From positions 422,943 to 486,942 of the forward strand of contig NZ_OPYL01000003.1 of NCBI RefSeq assembly GCF_900343125.1: a DNA stretch of 64,000 bases. Direction: 5' to 3'. The translations under genes and the position numbers were made by a program. The notes beneath the pieces are model-generated. The model worked only from the letters and a program-made list of their open reading frames with translations. It ran no database searches and was not told the DNA's origin. Numbering within the stretch: the first letter of the stretch is position 1; every line of letters starts with the position of its first letter. The DNA comes from Dysgonomonas sp. Marseille-P4361. GTDB lineage: Bacteria > Bacteroidota > Bacteroidia > Bacteroidales > Dysgonomonadaceae. This document shows, piece after piece, positions 1 through 9,099 of the stretch.

Positions 1-419
1 AAGCGGTCTATAAATCCTCCGGAAGCCCCAGCATATTCAAAATACGATCTATTTCTTTGAGATAAAATTTTAGGTTGTGCAGCTGCTACATCCAAATTTG
101 AGTCCAGATATGATGCTATTGGAGTAAGCCAGTCTTTCGTTACTTCTACATCTGAATTTAACAGCACAAAGTATTCTGCTTCAACCTGCTCTAAGCCTTT
201 ATTGTATCCACCGGCAAAACCATAGTTCTGAAACAATTGAACAATCCTTACCTGAGGATATGATGCGGACAAAAAGCCAATAGAATCATCCGTAGATCCA
301 TTATCAATAACAACTAACTCAATATCAGGTACGGTAGAATATTCTACAACAGAAGGAAGGAACTCTTCTAAAAGCTTCTTTCCATTCCAGTTAAGTATAA
401 CTACTGCTATTTTCTTCAT
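1..419 (-). CDS. Glycosyltransferase family 2, C-terminus cut by window edge
   Basis: The open frame starts at ATG 419 and runs off the left edge, so about 139 N-terminal residues are visible. They show a GT-A nucleotide-sugar fold: a KKIAVVILNWNG first strand, then VVIDNGSTDDS, then FAGGYNKGLE, then the metal-site variant LLNSDVEV. The likely role is transfer of a sugar to a surface glycan or lipid carrier on the cytoplasmic side; donor and acceptor cannot be told. The ATG shares an ATGA overlap with the stop of the upstream acyltransferase gene, so the two are probably translationally coupled. Confidence 0.85.
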   Translation of the reverse strand, partial: MKKIAVVILNWNGKKLLEEFLPSVVEYSTVPDIELVVIDNGSTDDSIGFLSASYPQVRIVQLFQNYGFAGGYNKGLEQVEAEYFVLLNSDVEVTKDWLTPIASYLDSNLDVAAAQPKILSQRNRSYFEYAGASGGFIDR

Positions 420-1327
420 TTACGTTGAGCTTGTTCTACTTCTTCTCTAGTTCTTTTCCATCTCTTGTGAGTCCATAACCAATAAGCTGGATTGCGAAGA
501 ATCGTTTTCTCCATCATCCGAATATAATCCTCTGTTATTTTAAACTCTGGTTCTTCTTTAGGCGAGTCTGTTACCAGATTAACTTTTGCATTATAACATC
601 CTCTACCTACTTTTTCTATATCAAGATAGACGACAGCAAATCCTGTTTTCTTAGCAATTCGCTCTACACCTGTAAAGACAGGAGTATCCTGATTCAAAAA
701 ATCTGTCCAATAATGAATATTCATTATTGAAGGGGTTTGGTCGGCCATGAAGCCTATAATAATTTGCTTGTTTTCCCTGCGTAATTTTACGATTGTACGC
801 AATGTGTCATTTTTGGGAATTGCTAACGAACCAAAACGACTACGTATTTTCAGGAAAATATCATCAATGGATTTATTCCTAAGAGGTTTATATATTTCAC
901 CTAAATTACGATTCTCCTCCCCTTTAAAAGATAAGGTTATAGAAGTAACCCATTCCCAATTGCAATAATGTCCCAAATACATAAGAACAGAATTGCCATC
1001 TTCCATAAGATCTTTAACTAGCTCAACATTTTCAAACTTCATTCGTCGGCTCATTTCTTCGTCCGAAATATGCAAAAGCTTGATTGTCTCTACGAAGTAG
1101 TCACAAAAATGATGATAAAACTCTTTTTCAATAATGCTTCTTTCCTCATCTGTTTTATCAGGGAAAGATGCTCTCAAATTCTGCCTTACAACTTTCAGGC
1201 GATATCTGATTATTTTATATACTAAAACATACAATATATCCGACAATACATACAATGCCCAAAAAGGAAGAAGAGCATGCAAGTACATCCAAGAATATAC
1301 AATGTAGTAAAGTATCTTATTCATCAT
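416..1327 (-). CDS. LpxL/HtrB-family lipid A-type acyltransferase
   Basis: A 303-residue protein with a hydrophobic N-terminus (about residues 5-40, a probable membrane anchor) and the HX4E acyltransferase motif, His120 and Glu125 in GHYCNWEW. Family members move an acyl chain from acyl-ACP to a lipid A precursor at the inner membrane. Length and the C-terminal YWLWTHKRWK segment fit the LpxL family; the acyl position cannot be assigned. Its ATG at 1327 overlaps the mtaB stop by ATGA and its own stop overlaps the next glycosyltransferase start by ATGA, so the three genes form a tight operon. Confidence 0.9.
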   Translation of the reverse strand: MMNKILYYIVYSWMYLHALLPFWALYVLSDILYVLVYKIIRYRLKVVRQNLRASFPDKTDEERSIIEKEFYHHFCDYFVETIKLLHISDEEMSRRMKFENVELVKDLMEDGNSVLMYLGHYCNWEWVTSITLSFKGEENRNLGEIYKPLRNKSIDDIFLKIRSRFGSLAIPKNDTLRTIVKLRRENKQIIIGFMADQTPSIMNIHYWTDFLNQDTPVFTGVERIAKKTGFAVVYLDIEKVGRGCYNAKVNLVTDSPKEEPEFKITEDYIRMMEKTILRNPAYWLWTHKRWKRTREEVEQAQRK

Positions 1328-2634
1328 TTACCTACTAGAGCAGTTTTGTCATTATTAAATTCGCCTAATGTCACTAGTTCCACAACATTTGCTTTTGCTT
1401 GGTCAAAAGGAGCTTCTACTTTAACGTAATTTTCAGTAAATCCATACATTACGTCGCCATGTTGCGTATGCTCAAACAAGACTTTTCTTGTAGTTCCTTG
1501 TTGCGATTTATAAAATGCATGTAACTTAGCTTCAGACAAATCTAATAAAATTTTACTTCGTGCATGCTTTGTTTTGGTATCAACCTCATGTTCTATTTTA
1601 AGAGCCTGCGTATTTGGACGCTCCGAATATGTAAAGACATGCAATTGTGAAAAATCAAGACTTTCTAAAAACAGACGACTTTCTTCGAAGTACTCATCTG
1701 TTTCACCCCTCGTTCCCACAATAACATCCACTCCTATAAAAGCATCGGGAATAATCGATTTTATTTTTTCTATCTTATGTCTGAATAAGGCTGTATCATA
1801 CCTGCGTCGCATCAATTTAAGCACTTCGTCCGAACCTGCCTGCAACGGAATATGAAAGTGAGGAGCAAATCGCTTAGATTTAGCTACAAAATCTATTATT
1901 TCGTCAGTCAGCAAATTAGGTTCTATTGATGATATACGGTAGCGCTCTATACCCTCTACCTCATCAAGAGCCTTCACCAGATCGAAGAATGTTTCACCTG
2001 TTGTCTTCCCAAAATCACCAATATTTACTCCGGTAAGAACAATTTCCTTACCTCCTTTGGCAACGACGTCTTTCGCTTGTTGAACCATCGAATCTATCGT
2101 ACCATTACGACTTCTACCTCTGGCAAAAGGAATTGTACAAAAAGAACAGAAATAGTCACATCCGTCCTGTACTTTCAGAAAATAACGGGTTCTGTCATCC
2201 TGAGAACAAGAAGGAACAAACACTCTTATCTGATTTGTCTTAGTCGTATAAGCAGTACCCTTATCCTTCTTCTTCAGCTCATCCAGATAAGCGACTACAT
2301 CTAGCTTCTGTTCAGAACCTAGTACAATATCAACTCCATCGATATTTGCTATTTCCTCCGGTTTTAATTGTGCATAACAACCTGTTACAATAATATAAGC
2401 TCCGGGATTTTCTTTTATCATCTTGCGTACTGCCTGCCTACACTTCTTATCAGCCAGTTCGGTTACAGAACAAGTATTTATTACACATATATCAGCACGC
2501 TCGCCATCTCTTGCTTTACGGACTCCTATTTGCGAGAGCTGTTTACCTATAGCTGAAGTCTCCGCAAAATTGAGTTTACATCCCAAAGTCAAATAAGCTG
2601 CGGTTTTATTCTCAAATATTGAATTATCTATCAT
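1324..2634 (-). CDS. mtaB: tRNA t6A37 methylthiotransferase MtaB
   Basis: A 436-residue radical-SAM methylthiotransferase, predicted to convert t6A37 to ms2t6A37 in tRNAs reading ANN codons. The N-terminal MTTase domain carries its three cluster cysteines (Cys19 in LGCKLN, Cys55 in NTCSV, Cys86 in TGCYAQ). The radical SAM domain has CDYFCSFC (Cys159, Cys163, Cys166). A TRAM-like tail follows from about residue 370. The LGCKLNFAE opening and the length favour MtaB over MiaB or RimO. It leads an operon with the acyltransferase and glycosyltransferase downstream, through an ATGA overlap. Confidence 0.93.
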   Translation of the reverse strand: MIDNSIFENKTAAYLTLGCKLNFAETSAIGKQLSQIGVRKARDGERADICVINTCSVTELADKKCRQAVRKMIKENPGAYIIVTGCYAQLKPEEIANIDGVDIVLGSEQKLDVVAYLDELKKKDKGTAYTTKTNQIRVFVPSCSQDDRTRYFLKVQDGCDYFCSFCTIPFARGRSRNGTIDSMVQQAKDVVAKGGKEIVLTGVNIGDFGKTTGETFFDLVKALDEVEGIERYRISSIEPNLLTDEIIDFVAKSKRFAPHFHIPLQAGSDEVLKLMRRRYDTALFRHKIEKIKSIIPDAFIGVDVIVGTRGETDEYFEESRLFLESLDFSQLHVFTYSERPNTQALKIEHEVDTKTKHARSKILLDLSEAKLHAFYKSQQGTTRKVLFEHTQHGDVMYGFTENYVKVEAPFDQAKANVVELVTLGEFNNDKTALVGK

Positions 2635-2713
2635 TGTTTAGTGAAAAGCCTAAATAAGTTATTTTAAGTAATATAGTGTCTTATCTCCCAAAACACATTT
2701 TTAATAAGGCGTA

Positions 2714-2721
2714 CAAAATTA
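2714..2721 (-). promoter_or_regulatory. -7 element upstream of mtaB
   Basis: The minus strand reads TAATTTTG, matching the Bacteroidota TAnnTTTG element. It would give a leader of about 70 nt before the mtaB ATG at 2634. The -33 element is not clear. Confidence 0.45.
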
Positions 2722-2752
2722 CACATTTGTATCAAATTAAGCTATAAAATAC

Positions 2753-2783
2753 TTGCGGATTATAAGGAGACTCTCTATTTTTG
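2753..2783 (+). promoter_or_regulatory. Promoter of the acyl-CoA synthetase gene
   Basis: TTG at 2753-2755 and TATTTTTG at 2776-2783 are 20 bp apart, the expected -33/-7 layout for the Bacteroidota primary sigma factor. The start codon lies 30 bp downstream. An out-of-frame ATG at 2800 opens only six codons, ending at 2820, and overlaps the real start. Confidence 0.6.
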
Positions 2784-2812
2784 CACAAAATCATTCAAAA
2801 TGAGCAAAAATT

Positions 2813-4480
2813 ATGATTAAAGAAAATTTTGTTGAATTATACGAAAATAGCTTCAAAAACAACTGGGATTTGCCCGCACTCTCTGATTATTCTGAAAAGA
2901 AAACTCTACATTATAAAGATTTAGCTAAAGAGATAGCTCGCATACACATCCTATTAGAAGCTGCTCAAATAAAAAAAGGAGATAAAATAGCCCTTATCGG
3001 AAAAAACAATATACCTTGGTGTGTAACATACCTTGCTGTGGTTACTTACGGTGCTGTAATCGTACCTATTCTACAAGATTTCCATACGGATAGCGTTCAG
3101 CACATCATCAACCATTCCGATTCGGTTCTTTTATTTACGAGCAACCAGATATGGGATGCGATAGATGAGGACTCTACCCCCGCCATCAGAGGAGCTTTTA
3201 GCATCAATAATCTTGATTTTAAATGCTTATATCAACAAAAGAGCGAAAGCCTATCAAATATCGTTGCTACTCTCGATGACAAAATGAACACAAAATATCC
3301 TGATGGATATACTATTGAAGATATAAAATATGCAAAGGTAGATAACTCTGAGCTTGTACTTATTAATTATACATCAGGTACAACGGGCTTTAGCAAAGGA
3401 GTTATGCTTACAGCGAATAACCTAGCAGGAAACGTTACTCATTCTCACAAGTTGGAATTGTTATTCAGAGGACAAAACATTGTATCATTCCTTCCTTTAG
3501 CACATGCTTATGGTTGTGCTTTCGAGTTTTTATATGCATTATCAACAGGAGCACATGTTACATTATTAGGCAAAGCTCCATCACCTAAGATTCTTTCCGA
3601 AGCTTTTGCTGAGATTAAGCCAAACCTTATTATATCTGTTCCTCTAGTAATAGAAAAAATATATAAGAAATCGATTTTACCTCAGATAGAAAAACCGGCT
3701 ATCAAAATGGCTCTGAAAATTCCTATTATTCGAGACCAAATATATGCAAAAATAAGAAAAGGATTGATGGAAGGTTTAGGCGGAAATTTCACTGAGGTTA
3801 TCATCGGAGGAGCTGCATTCAACAGTGAGGTAGAGGCATTCTTGTATAAAATAAAATTCCCATTCACAGTAGGCTATGGGATGACCGAATGTGCCCCCCT
3901 AATCTCTTATGCCCACAACTATGACTTCGTCCCAACTTCGTGCGGAAAGCCATTGGAGGGAATAATGGAAGTAAGAATTGATTCTCCAGATCCTCAGAAT
4001 GTGGTTGGAGAAATACAAGTGAGAGGCGAAAATGTAATGATAGGATATTACAAGAACGAAGATGCAACCAAAGCTACTTTCACAGAAGACGGATGGTTAA
4101 AGACAGGTGATTTAGGAACACTTGGAAAAGACAATAGACTATATATCAGAGGTCGTAGCAAAACAATGTTGCTTGGACCGAATGGGCAGAATATATTTCC
4201 AGAAGAAATAGAAGCCAGACTTAACAATATGCCTTTTGTTTTAGAATGTCTTGTGGTAGAGAGAAATGGGAAATTAGTAGCCTTAGCTCATCCCGATTTT
4301 GAAGCAATGGATGCTGCACATGTTGACCATGATATGCTACCTGCAATAATGGAAGAGAATAGACAAAGCCTGAACAAAATGCTGGCTAGCTACGAACAGA
4401 TTTCAGCGATACAGATATTCCCTAGCGAATTTGAGAAGACGCCAAAGAAAAGTATTAAGAGATATTTATACGAAAACTAA
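2813..4480 (+). CDS. AMP-dependent long-chain acyl-CoA synthetase
   Basis: A 555-residue ANL-superfamily enzyme expected to activate a fatty acid with ATP and CoA. It has the P-loop-like motif INYTSGTTGFSKGVM near residue 185, the YGMTECAP adenylate motif near 352, DGWLKTGDLG near 426 and GRSKTMLLGPNGQNIFPEE near 447. Length is normal and no domain is missing. It is monocistronic, with its own promoter and a hairpin downstream at 4542-4587. Chain-length preference cannot be read from the sequence. The link to acyl-lipid metabolism next to an LpxL-like gene on the other strand may be coincidental. Confidence 0.93.
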   Translation: MIKENFVELYENSFKNNWDLPALSDYSEKKTLHYKDLAKEIARIHILLEAAQIKKGDKIALIGKNNIPWCVTYLAVVTYGAVIVPILQDFHTDSVQHIINHSDSVLLFTSNQIWDAIDEDSTPAIRGAFSINNLDFKCLYQQKSESLSNIVATLDDKMNTKYPDGYTIEDIKYAKVDNSELVLINYTSGTTGFSKGVMLTANNLAGNVTHSHKLELLFRGQNIVSFLPLAHAYGCAFEFLYALSTGAHVTLLGKAPSPKILSEAFAEIKPNLIISVPLVIEKIYKKSILPQIEKPAIKMALKIPIIRDQIYAKIRKGLMEGLGGNFTEVIIGGAAFNSEVEAFLYKIKFPFTVGYGMTECAPLISYAHNYDFVPTSCGKPLEGIMEVRIDSPDPQNVVGEIQVRGENVMIGYYKNEDATKATFTEDGWLKTGDLGTLGKDNRLYIRGRSKTMLLGPNGQNIFPEEIEARLNNMPFVLECLVVERNGKLVALAHPDFEAMDAAHVDHDMLPAIMEENRQSLNKMLASYEQISAIQIFPSEFEKTPKKSIKRYLYEN

Positions 4481-4541
4481 TTAATAAACAGCACATTAGA
4501 ACACAGGAAGTATTTTATATTAAATTTCCTAGAAAAATTTC

Positions 4542-4587
4542 AAAAAAAAACCTAAACATGCTATATAACATGTAAAGGTTTTTTTTA
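4542..4587. terminator. A/T-flanked hairpin, candidate terminator, overlapping next promoter
   Basis: Arms 4542-4560 and 4569-4587 pair at 17 of 19 positions around an 8-nt AT-rich loop, with A-run and T-run ends. This could terminate the acyl-CoA synthetase transcript. The right arm runs into the -7 element at 4586 of the small lipoprotein gene, so the site may also act on initiation. Confidence 0.6.
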
Positions 4588-4593
4588 CCTTTG
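4586..4593 (+). promoter_or_regulatory. -7 element of the small lipoprotein gene
   Basis: TACCTTTG matches TAnnTTTG exactly and lies 63 bp before the ATG. No TTG is seen at the expected -33 position, which is occupied by the hairpin loop. Confidence 0.55.
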
Positions 4594-4656
4594 CGCCGTG
4601 TTATGGGAAATAACACAAGTAAACATATACGTTTAAAGTATTAATTAGAAAAGAAA

Positions 4657-4851
4657 ATGAAAAAATTAGTTTTATCTGCTGTTGCTATCTTAGCAATCTC
4701 TTTTGCATCATGTGGTGGTAACAAAGCTCAAGAAGAAGCAACTCAAGAAGTAGAAGCTGTACAAGAAGAAGTTATTACTGAAGTAAAAGCTGCTACTGAC
4801 TCAGCTGTACAAGTTGTAGATTCTCTTGTAAACGAAACTGTTGCTCAATAA
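4657..4851 (+). CDS. Small Ala/Glu/Val-rich lipoprotein (64 aa)
   Basis: A type II signal peptide (MKKLVLSAVAILAISFASC) ends at a lipobox cysteine, Cys19. The mature part is only about 46 residues: GGNK, then a low-complexity stretch rich in Glu, Val, Ala and Gln that should form a helix. The codons (gct, gta, gaa, caa repeatedly) resemble those of highly expressed genes. It is transcribed alone, between a hairpin and a perfect terminator. The family was not recognised. By size and make-up it could be an abundant structural lipoprotein of the envelope, but that is inference. Confidence 0.85.
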   Translation: MKKLVLSAVAILAISFASCGGNKAQEEATQEVEAVQEEVITEVKAATDSAVQVVDSLVNETVAQ

Positions 4852-4881
4852 TCCAGCAGACAGCAATAAAAGAAATTGTAG

Positions 4882-4910
4882 ACCTATATGAGTATTCATA
4901 TAGGTTTTTT
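4882..4910 (+). terminator. Rho-independent terminator of the small lipoprotein gene
   Basis: A perfect 10-bp stem (ACCTATATGA and TCATATAGGT) around a GTAT loop, followed by a T-run, 30 bp after the stop codon. Confidence 0.9.
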
Positions 4911-4954
4911 GTTTTCTTTACAGTTTATAACAAGAACTGATTTACTCGTGATTG

Positions 4955-5746
4955 ATGCAAAAAAGAAAAGACATATTTGACCTCAAGTCAATGCTTGATA
5001 GTAAAGTTGAGCAATACAATACAAGTGACTTTATCAAGGATGATCCTATCTGTATTCCTCATCTCTTCTCAAAAAAAGAAGATATTGAGATAATGGGTTT
5101 CTTTGCTGCCATTTTTGCATGGGGACAAAGAAAAACTATTATAAACAAGTGTAAAGAACTAGCCGAGCGGATGGACAATAGCCCTTATGATTTCATTAAA
5201 AACCACAAGGACACTGATCTCACTAAGCTATTAGGCTTCAAACATCGCACATTCAATGACTCTGATCTCCTCTATTGCATCGACTTCACGCAAAGACATT
5301 ACTCAATGTTTGAAAGTCTGGAAGACGCCTTTTTCCCGACAGAAGATACAAACGTAGAGAAAGCTTTAAACCATTTTCAGGAATACTTTTTCGATTCGCC
5401 AAATACACTACAACGAACTAGAAAGCACATTCCATCTCCAAAACAAAAGTCTGCATGCAAAAGACTCAACTTGTATCTACGATGGATGGTACGAAAAGAT
5501 AAGAATGGTGTAGACTTCGGTTTATGGGAAAAAGCCAAACCTAAAGATCTCATTATCCCTTTAGATCTGCATGTAGAGCGAACTGCACATAAGCTAGGAT
5601 TATTAAAGAGAGACAAGCCTGATTGGAGTGCAACAATGGAGCTAACAGAGAACCTAAGATTACTGGATATCAACGATCCTGTAAAATACGATTATGCTTT
5701 ATTCGGAATATCTGTAGAAGAAAAAAATATAATTAAGAAAACCTAA
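4955..5746 (+). CDS. TIGR02757 / DUF2400 family protein
   Basis: A 263-residue protein matching the conserved bacterial TIGR02757 (DUF2400) family: FFAAIFAWGQRKTII near residue 48, LNLYLRWMVRK near 172 and IPLDLHVERTA near 202. Biochemical function is unknown. The helical layout and LDLHVERTA segment recall DNA-glycosylase-like folds, a weak inference. The ATG at 4955 is preferred to the in-frame TTG at 4952. It stands alone between two terminator-like hairpins. Confidence 0.85.
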   Translation: MQKRKDIFDLKSMLDSKVEQYNTSDFIKDDPICIPHLFSKKEDIEIMGFFAAIFAWGQRKTIINKCKELAERMDNSPYDFIKNHKDTDLTKLLGFKHRTFNDSDLLYCIDFTQRHYSMFESLEDAFFPTEDTNVEKALNHFQEYFFDSPNTLQRTRKHIPSPKQKSACKRLNLYLRWMVRKDKNGVDFGLWEKAKPKDLIIPLDLHVERTAHKLGLLKRDKPDWSATMELTENLRLLDINDPVKYDYALFGISVEEKNIIKKT

Positions 5747-5781
5747 CAAGCATTATTTATACATGCTCAGGTATTTTTTTT
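5740..5781 (+). terminator. Probable terminator after the TIGR02757 gene
   Basis: ACCT/AGGT and AGCAT/ATGCT pair as an interrupted hairpin followed by a run of T. The stem is imperfect, so this is a moderate call. Confidence 0.5.
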
Positions 5782-5783
5782 AC

Positions 5784-5791
5784 TATATTTG
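5784..5791 (+). promoter_or_regulatory. -7 element of rsmI
   Basis: TATATTTG matches TAnnTTTG and lies 33 bp before the rsmI start. No clear -33 element. Confidence 0.5.
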
Positions 5792-5823
5792 CGACTATAT
5801 ACGATCATAAAACGACAAAAAGG

Positions 5824-6528
5824 ATGGGGAAATTATACGTTGTACCAACACCTGTTGGCAACTTAGAGGATATGACTTTCAGGGCAATACGCATACTAAA
5901 AGAAGTAAGCCTGATCCTTGCTGAAGATACTCGTACAACTGGTATTTTGTTGAAACATTTCGATATACAAAATAAAATGCAGTCGTACCATAAATTCAAC
6001 GAGCATAAAGTCGTAGCACAGATTGTAGATCGAATAAATGCAGGAGAAGACATAGCCCTTGTCTCCGATGCAGGTACTCCTGGTATATCCGACCCCGGTT
6101 TTTTAGTAATAAGAGAATGTACTAAAGCCAATATAGAGATTGTATGTTTACCCGGAGCAACAGCTTTCGTTCCCGCATTGGTAGCATCAGGTATTCCTTC
6201 CGATCATTTTTGCTTCGAAGGTTTTCTTCCTCAAAAGAAAGGAAGAATGACCCGATTAAAAACTTTAGCTGAGGAAACTCGCACTATAGTTTTTTATGAG
6301 TCCCCTCACAGAGTATTAAAAACTCTAACTCAACTATCTGAATATATGGGAGAAGAACGATATGCCGCTACTTGTCGCGAGATCTCGAAAGTATACGAAG
6401 AAATACGTAGAGGCACTCTTTCCGAACTCATTTCACACTTTTCCATGAACGAACCCCGAGGTGAATTTGTTATTATCTTATCGGGGAAGGATCTGGATAA
6501 AATTAACAATAAAGAAACTAACAAGTAA
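5824..6528 (+). CDS. rsmI: 16S rRNA (cytidine1402-2'-O)-methyltransferase RsmI
   Basis: A 234-residue tetrapyrrole-methylase-fold enzyme that 2'-O-methylates C1402 in the ribosomal decoding centre using SAM. It shows VVPTPVGNLEDMTFRA at the N-terminus, the SAM-site motif SDAGTPGISDPG near residue 80, LPGATAFVPALVASG near 115 and FYESPHR near 158. Length is slightly short of the E. coli form because the small C-terminal domain is absent, as is common in Bacteroidota. A coiled-coil lipoprotein gene begins 11 bp downstream and may share the transcript. A divergent paralogue lies at 13810-14517. Confidence 0.93.
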   Translation: MGKLYVVPTPVGNLEDMTFRAIRILKEVSLILAEDTRTTGILLKHFDIQNKMQSYHKFNEHKVVAQIVDRINAGEDIALVSDAGTPGISDPGFLVIRECTKANIEIVCLPGATAFVPALVASGIPSDHFCFEGFLPQKKGRMTRLKTLAEETRTIVFYESPHRVLKTLTQLSEYMGEERYAATCREISKVYEEIRRGTLSELISHFSMNEPRGEFVIILSGKDLDKINNKETNK

Positions 6529-6539
6529 ATTATTTGTAT

Positions 6540-7412
6540 ATGAAAAAATTATTTGTAGCAGGCCTATGCTTATTAGCCATGGCTTCATGTAACGTAAAAA
6601 ACTCAGATGAATATAAGGCTGTACAAGCCGAAAAAGATTCATTATTGCAAATTGTAAATCAAAGCAACAGCGAATTAACTGAAACGAACGCTTTAATTAA
6701 TGAGATAGAAGAAAATTTCAAACAAATTAGAGAGGCTGAAAAATATTTGACATTAGAATCAAAGAACAAAGGAGAAATGTCGAGAGATACAAAAGCTCGA
6801 GTAAAAGACAACTTCGAAATGATCAACGAAATTCTTAAAAAGAATAAGGCAGATATAGAAAAATTAAACAAAAAACTAGGCAGCAACACTGGGCAGATGT
6901 CTAGCCTTAAAGGCACTATCGATAGATTAAATAAAGAGTTAACAGAAAGAGCCAGTACAATAAACGAACTACAAACTTCTTTAGCTACACGTGATGCTCA
7001 AATAGCTTTACTGCAAACAAACGTAGATAGCCTGACTCAAAATGTAGTTATACTATCTGAACAAACATCTGATCAAGCTGCTAAAATAAAAGAGCAAGAC
7101 AAAGAGTTGAATACAGCTTATTACATGTTTGGAACATCTAAAGAATTAAAAGAAGCAAAAGTAGTAACTGGCGGATTCTTAGTATCACCTAAAATATTAA
7201 ATGAAGGAATAGAAAAGAGTAAATTCATCCGCATTGATATTAGAGATACCAAAAGTATTCCTATGTATGACAAGAAAGCAAAACTTCTTTCTGATCATCC
7301 TAAAGACAGTTATACACTAGACAAAAACGAAAAAGGAGAGATTGTAGTTAATATTACCGATTACAAACGCTTCTGGAGTCTATCTAAGTTTTTGATTGTA
7401 GAAGTAGGATAA
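6540..7412 (+). CDS. Coiled-coil lipoprotein
   Basis: A 290-residue protein with the lipobox signal MKKLFVAGLCLLAMASC, a long charged coiled-coil region (about 22-195, with repeated Leu/Ile, Lys and Glu) and a compact C-terminal domain (about 198-290). The ATG at 6540 fits the signal peptide; an in-frame TTG lies six bases upstream. No enzymatic motif is visible. Placement behind rsmI with an 11-bp gap suggests co-transcription, but no shared function is evident. A strong terminator follows. Confidence 0.85.
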   Translation: MKKLFVAGLCLLAMASCNVKNSDEYKAVQAEKDSLLQIVNQSNSELTETNALINEIEENFKQIREAEKYLTLESKNKGEMSRDTKARVKDNFEMINEILKKNKADIEKLNKKLGSNTGQMSSLKGTIDRLNKELTERASTINELQTSLATRDAQIALLQTNVDSLTQNVVILSEQTSDQAAKIKEQDKELNTAYYMFGTSKELKEAKVVTGGFLVSPKILNEGIEKSKFIRIDIRDTKSIPMYDKKAKLLSDHPKDSYTLDKNEKGEIVVNITDYKRFWSLSKFLIVEVG

Positions 7413-7430
7413 TTTCATTATCATTCATAC

Positions 7431-7470
7431 AATAGAAGAGACCGGTATTTTAATATCGGTCTCTTCTATT
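7431..7470 (+). terminator. Terminator between convergent genes
   Basis: 18-bp arms 7431-7448 and 7453-7470 around TTTA. The one non-Watson-Crick position is G-U in plus-strand RNA and A-C in minus-strand RNA, which favours the lipoprotein gene as user; it may also serve the symporter gene. Confidence 0.85.
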
Positions 7471-7482
7471 ATACGGTATAAT

Positions 7483-8928
7483 TTAAATAGTCTTTCTTTT
7501 AGAAATAATAAATAGCCCGACAGCAGTCAGCAAACCATTAAACAACAAAATTTCATAGCCTACCTGATAAGAATACAGCTCGCGCAAAATAAATTCTAAC
7601 AGATAACTAACTATAGGAGCTAAAACACAAATCAGAGGAACCATCTTATCTTTCACATTTATTTTAGTAAACAGCCCAAAGAAAAATAGTCCTAATAATG
7701 GTCCATAAGTATATGATGCTATAGTATAAATGGTATCCAGTATATTCTCTTGCTGCACAGCATTAATAATCAAAATAACAACCATAAATGCTAAACTAAC
7801 CAATACATGCACCTTCTTTCTTATCGATTTAGCCTTATCTGCATCTTTCTTATTCACATCTAACAAGTCCACACAAACAGACGTTGTTAAAGCTGTCAAT
7901 GCTGAATCAGCACTAGAAAATGCTGCGGCAATAATTCCAATCGTAAAAAATATTAAAACAGGTAATCCCAAATAGTTTGTTGCTAAAACAGGTAATATCT
8001 GATCCGAGTTTTCGGGTAGAATAATGTTATATTGAGCTGCAAATAGCAATAATAAAACACCTAGAGATAAAAATAAAAAGTTGATTGGTGCGAAGGAAAA
8101 GCCATAAGTAACCATATTTTTTTGTGCATCTTTCAAGGTTTTACAAGTCAGATTTTTTTGCATCATATCCTGATCCAATCCCGTCATTACAATTGTAATA
8201 AACATTCCACTAAAAAACTGTTTAAAAAAATTCTGACGAGAAGCCCAATCATCAAAAACAAACATTCGAAAATGCTCACTATCTGCAATCACATTTACCA
8301 ACTGCAAAGCATCCATGTCCATTTTTGTCGCCACCTGCCAGATAATAAGGATCACTCCCAATATAAGACAAGTTGTCTGCAATGTATCAGTCCATATAAT
8401 AGTTTTTATACCACTCCTATGTGTATATCCCCATATAAGTAATATTATCCCCAACACTGTAACCCAAAATGGGATATTCCACTGAGCAAACACCAATGTT
8501 TGCAAAATCATTGCTACCAGATATAACCTTGCTGCAGCCCCTATAATTTTAGATAGGATAAAGAAAGAAGCTCCCGTTTTATACGAAAAGAAACCAAATC
8601 GTTGTTCTAAATATCCATATATAGTTGTAAGATTTAACCTGTAGTAAAGAGGAAGCAATACATACGCTATGACAAAATAACCGACTACAAAGCCAAACAC
8701 CATCTGCATATATGTCATATCAAACTTTCCGACCATCCCCGGTACCGAAACAAAGGTTACACCAGAGATAGATGTACCAACCATAGCTATTGCTACCAAA
8801 GGCCAAGGAGACTGCCTATTCCCTAAGAAGAAAGCATCATTATCGCTACTTTTCTTACTTACAAAATAAGAGATTAAATACAAGGCTCCGAAGTATATGG
8901 CTATTATGACAAGAATATATGCACCCAT
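7483..8928 (-). CDS. Sodium:solute symporter (SSS family)
   Basis: A 481-residue polytopic membrane protein with about 13 hydrophobic segments and SSS-family signatures: FFLGNRQSPWPLVAIAMVGTSISGVTF near residue 33, YLEQRFG near 106 and AAAFSSADSALTALTTSVCVDL near 335. Such proteins import an organic solute with Na+. The substrate is not evident; similar Bacteroidota proteins are often annotated as sialic acid, proline or sugar transporters. It is transcribed divergently from the HtrA gene. Confidence 0.9.
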   Translation of the reverse strand: MGAYILVIIAIYFGALYLISYFVSKKSSDNDAFFLGNRQSPWPLVAIAMVGTSISGVTFVSVPGMVGKFDMTYMQMVFGFVVGYFVIAYVLLPLYYRLNLTTIYGYLEQRFGFFSYKTGASFFILSKIIGAAARLYLVAMILQTLVFAQWNIPFWVTVLGIILLIWGYTHRSGIKTIIWTDTLQTTCLILGVILIIWQVATKMDMDALQLVNVIADSEHFRMFVFDDWASRQNFFKQFFSGMFITIVMTGLDQDMMQKNLTCKTLKDAQKNMVTYGFSFAPINFLFLSLGVLLLLFAAQYNIILPENSDQILPVLATNYLGLPVLIFFTIGIIAAAFSSADSALTALTTSVCVDLLDVNKKDADKAKSIRKKVHVLVSLAFMVVILIINAVQQENILDTIYTIASYTYGPLLGLFFFGLFTKINVKDKMVPLICVLAPIVSYLLEFILRELYSYQVGYEILLFNGLLTAVGLFIISKRKTI

Positions 8929-8954
8929 CTGAAAAGAGGTATTTTTTTGACAAA

Positions 8955-8962
8955 CAAATATA
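8955..8962 (-). promoter_or_regulatory. -7 element of the symporter gene
   Basis: The minus strand reads TATATTTG, 27 bp before the ATG at 8928. Confidence 0.5.
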
Positions 8963-9099
8963 CATTAAATTACAATTCACTCATCTTCAATCTGACAAAA
9001 AGGCGGATCAAAATGTTAAAATTGCAATAAAGAATTTATACTCGGTTAAAAGTGTTAAAAAACGAGATTCTATGAGATCAAAAGTACACTTTTTGTGTT

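Noticed and set aside
2800..2820. Six-codon upstream ORF before the acyl-CoA synthetase
   Set aside because: Too short to claim as a leader peptide; it overlaps the real start by chance-level sequence.
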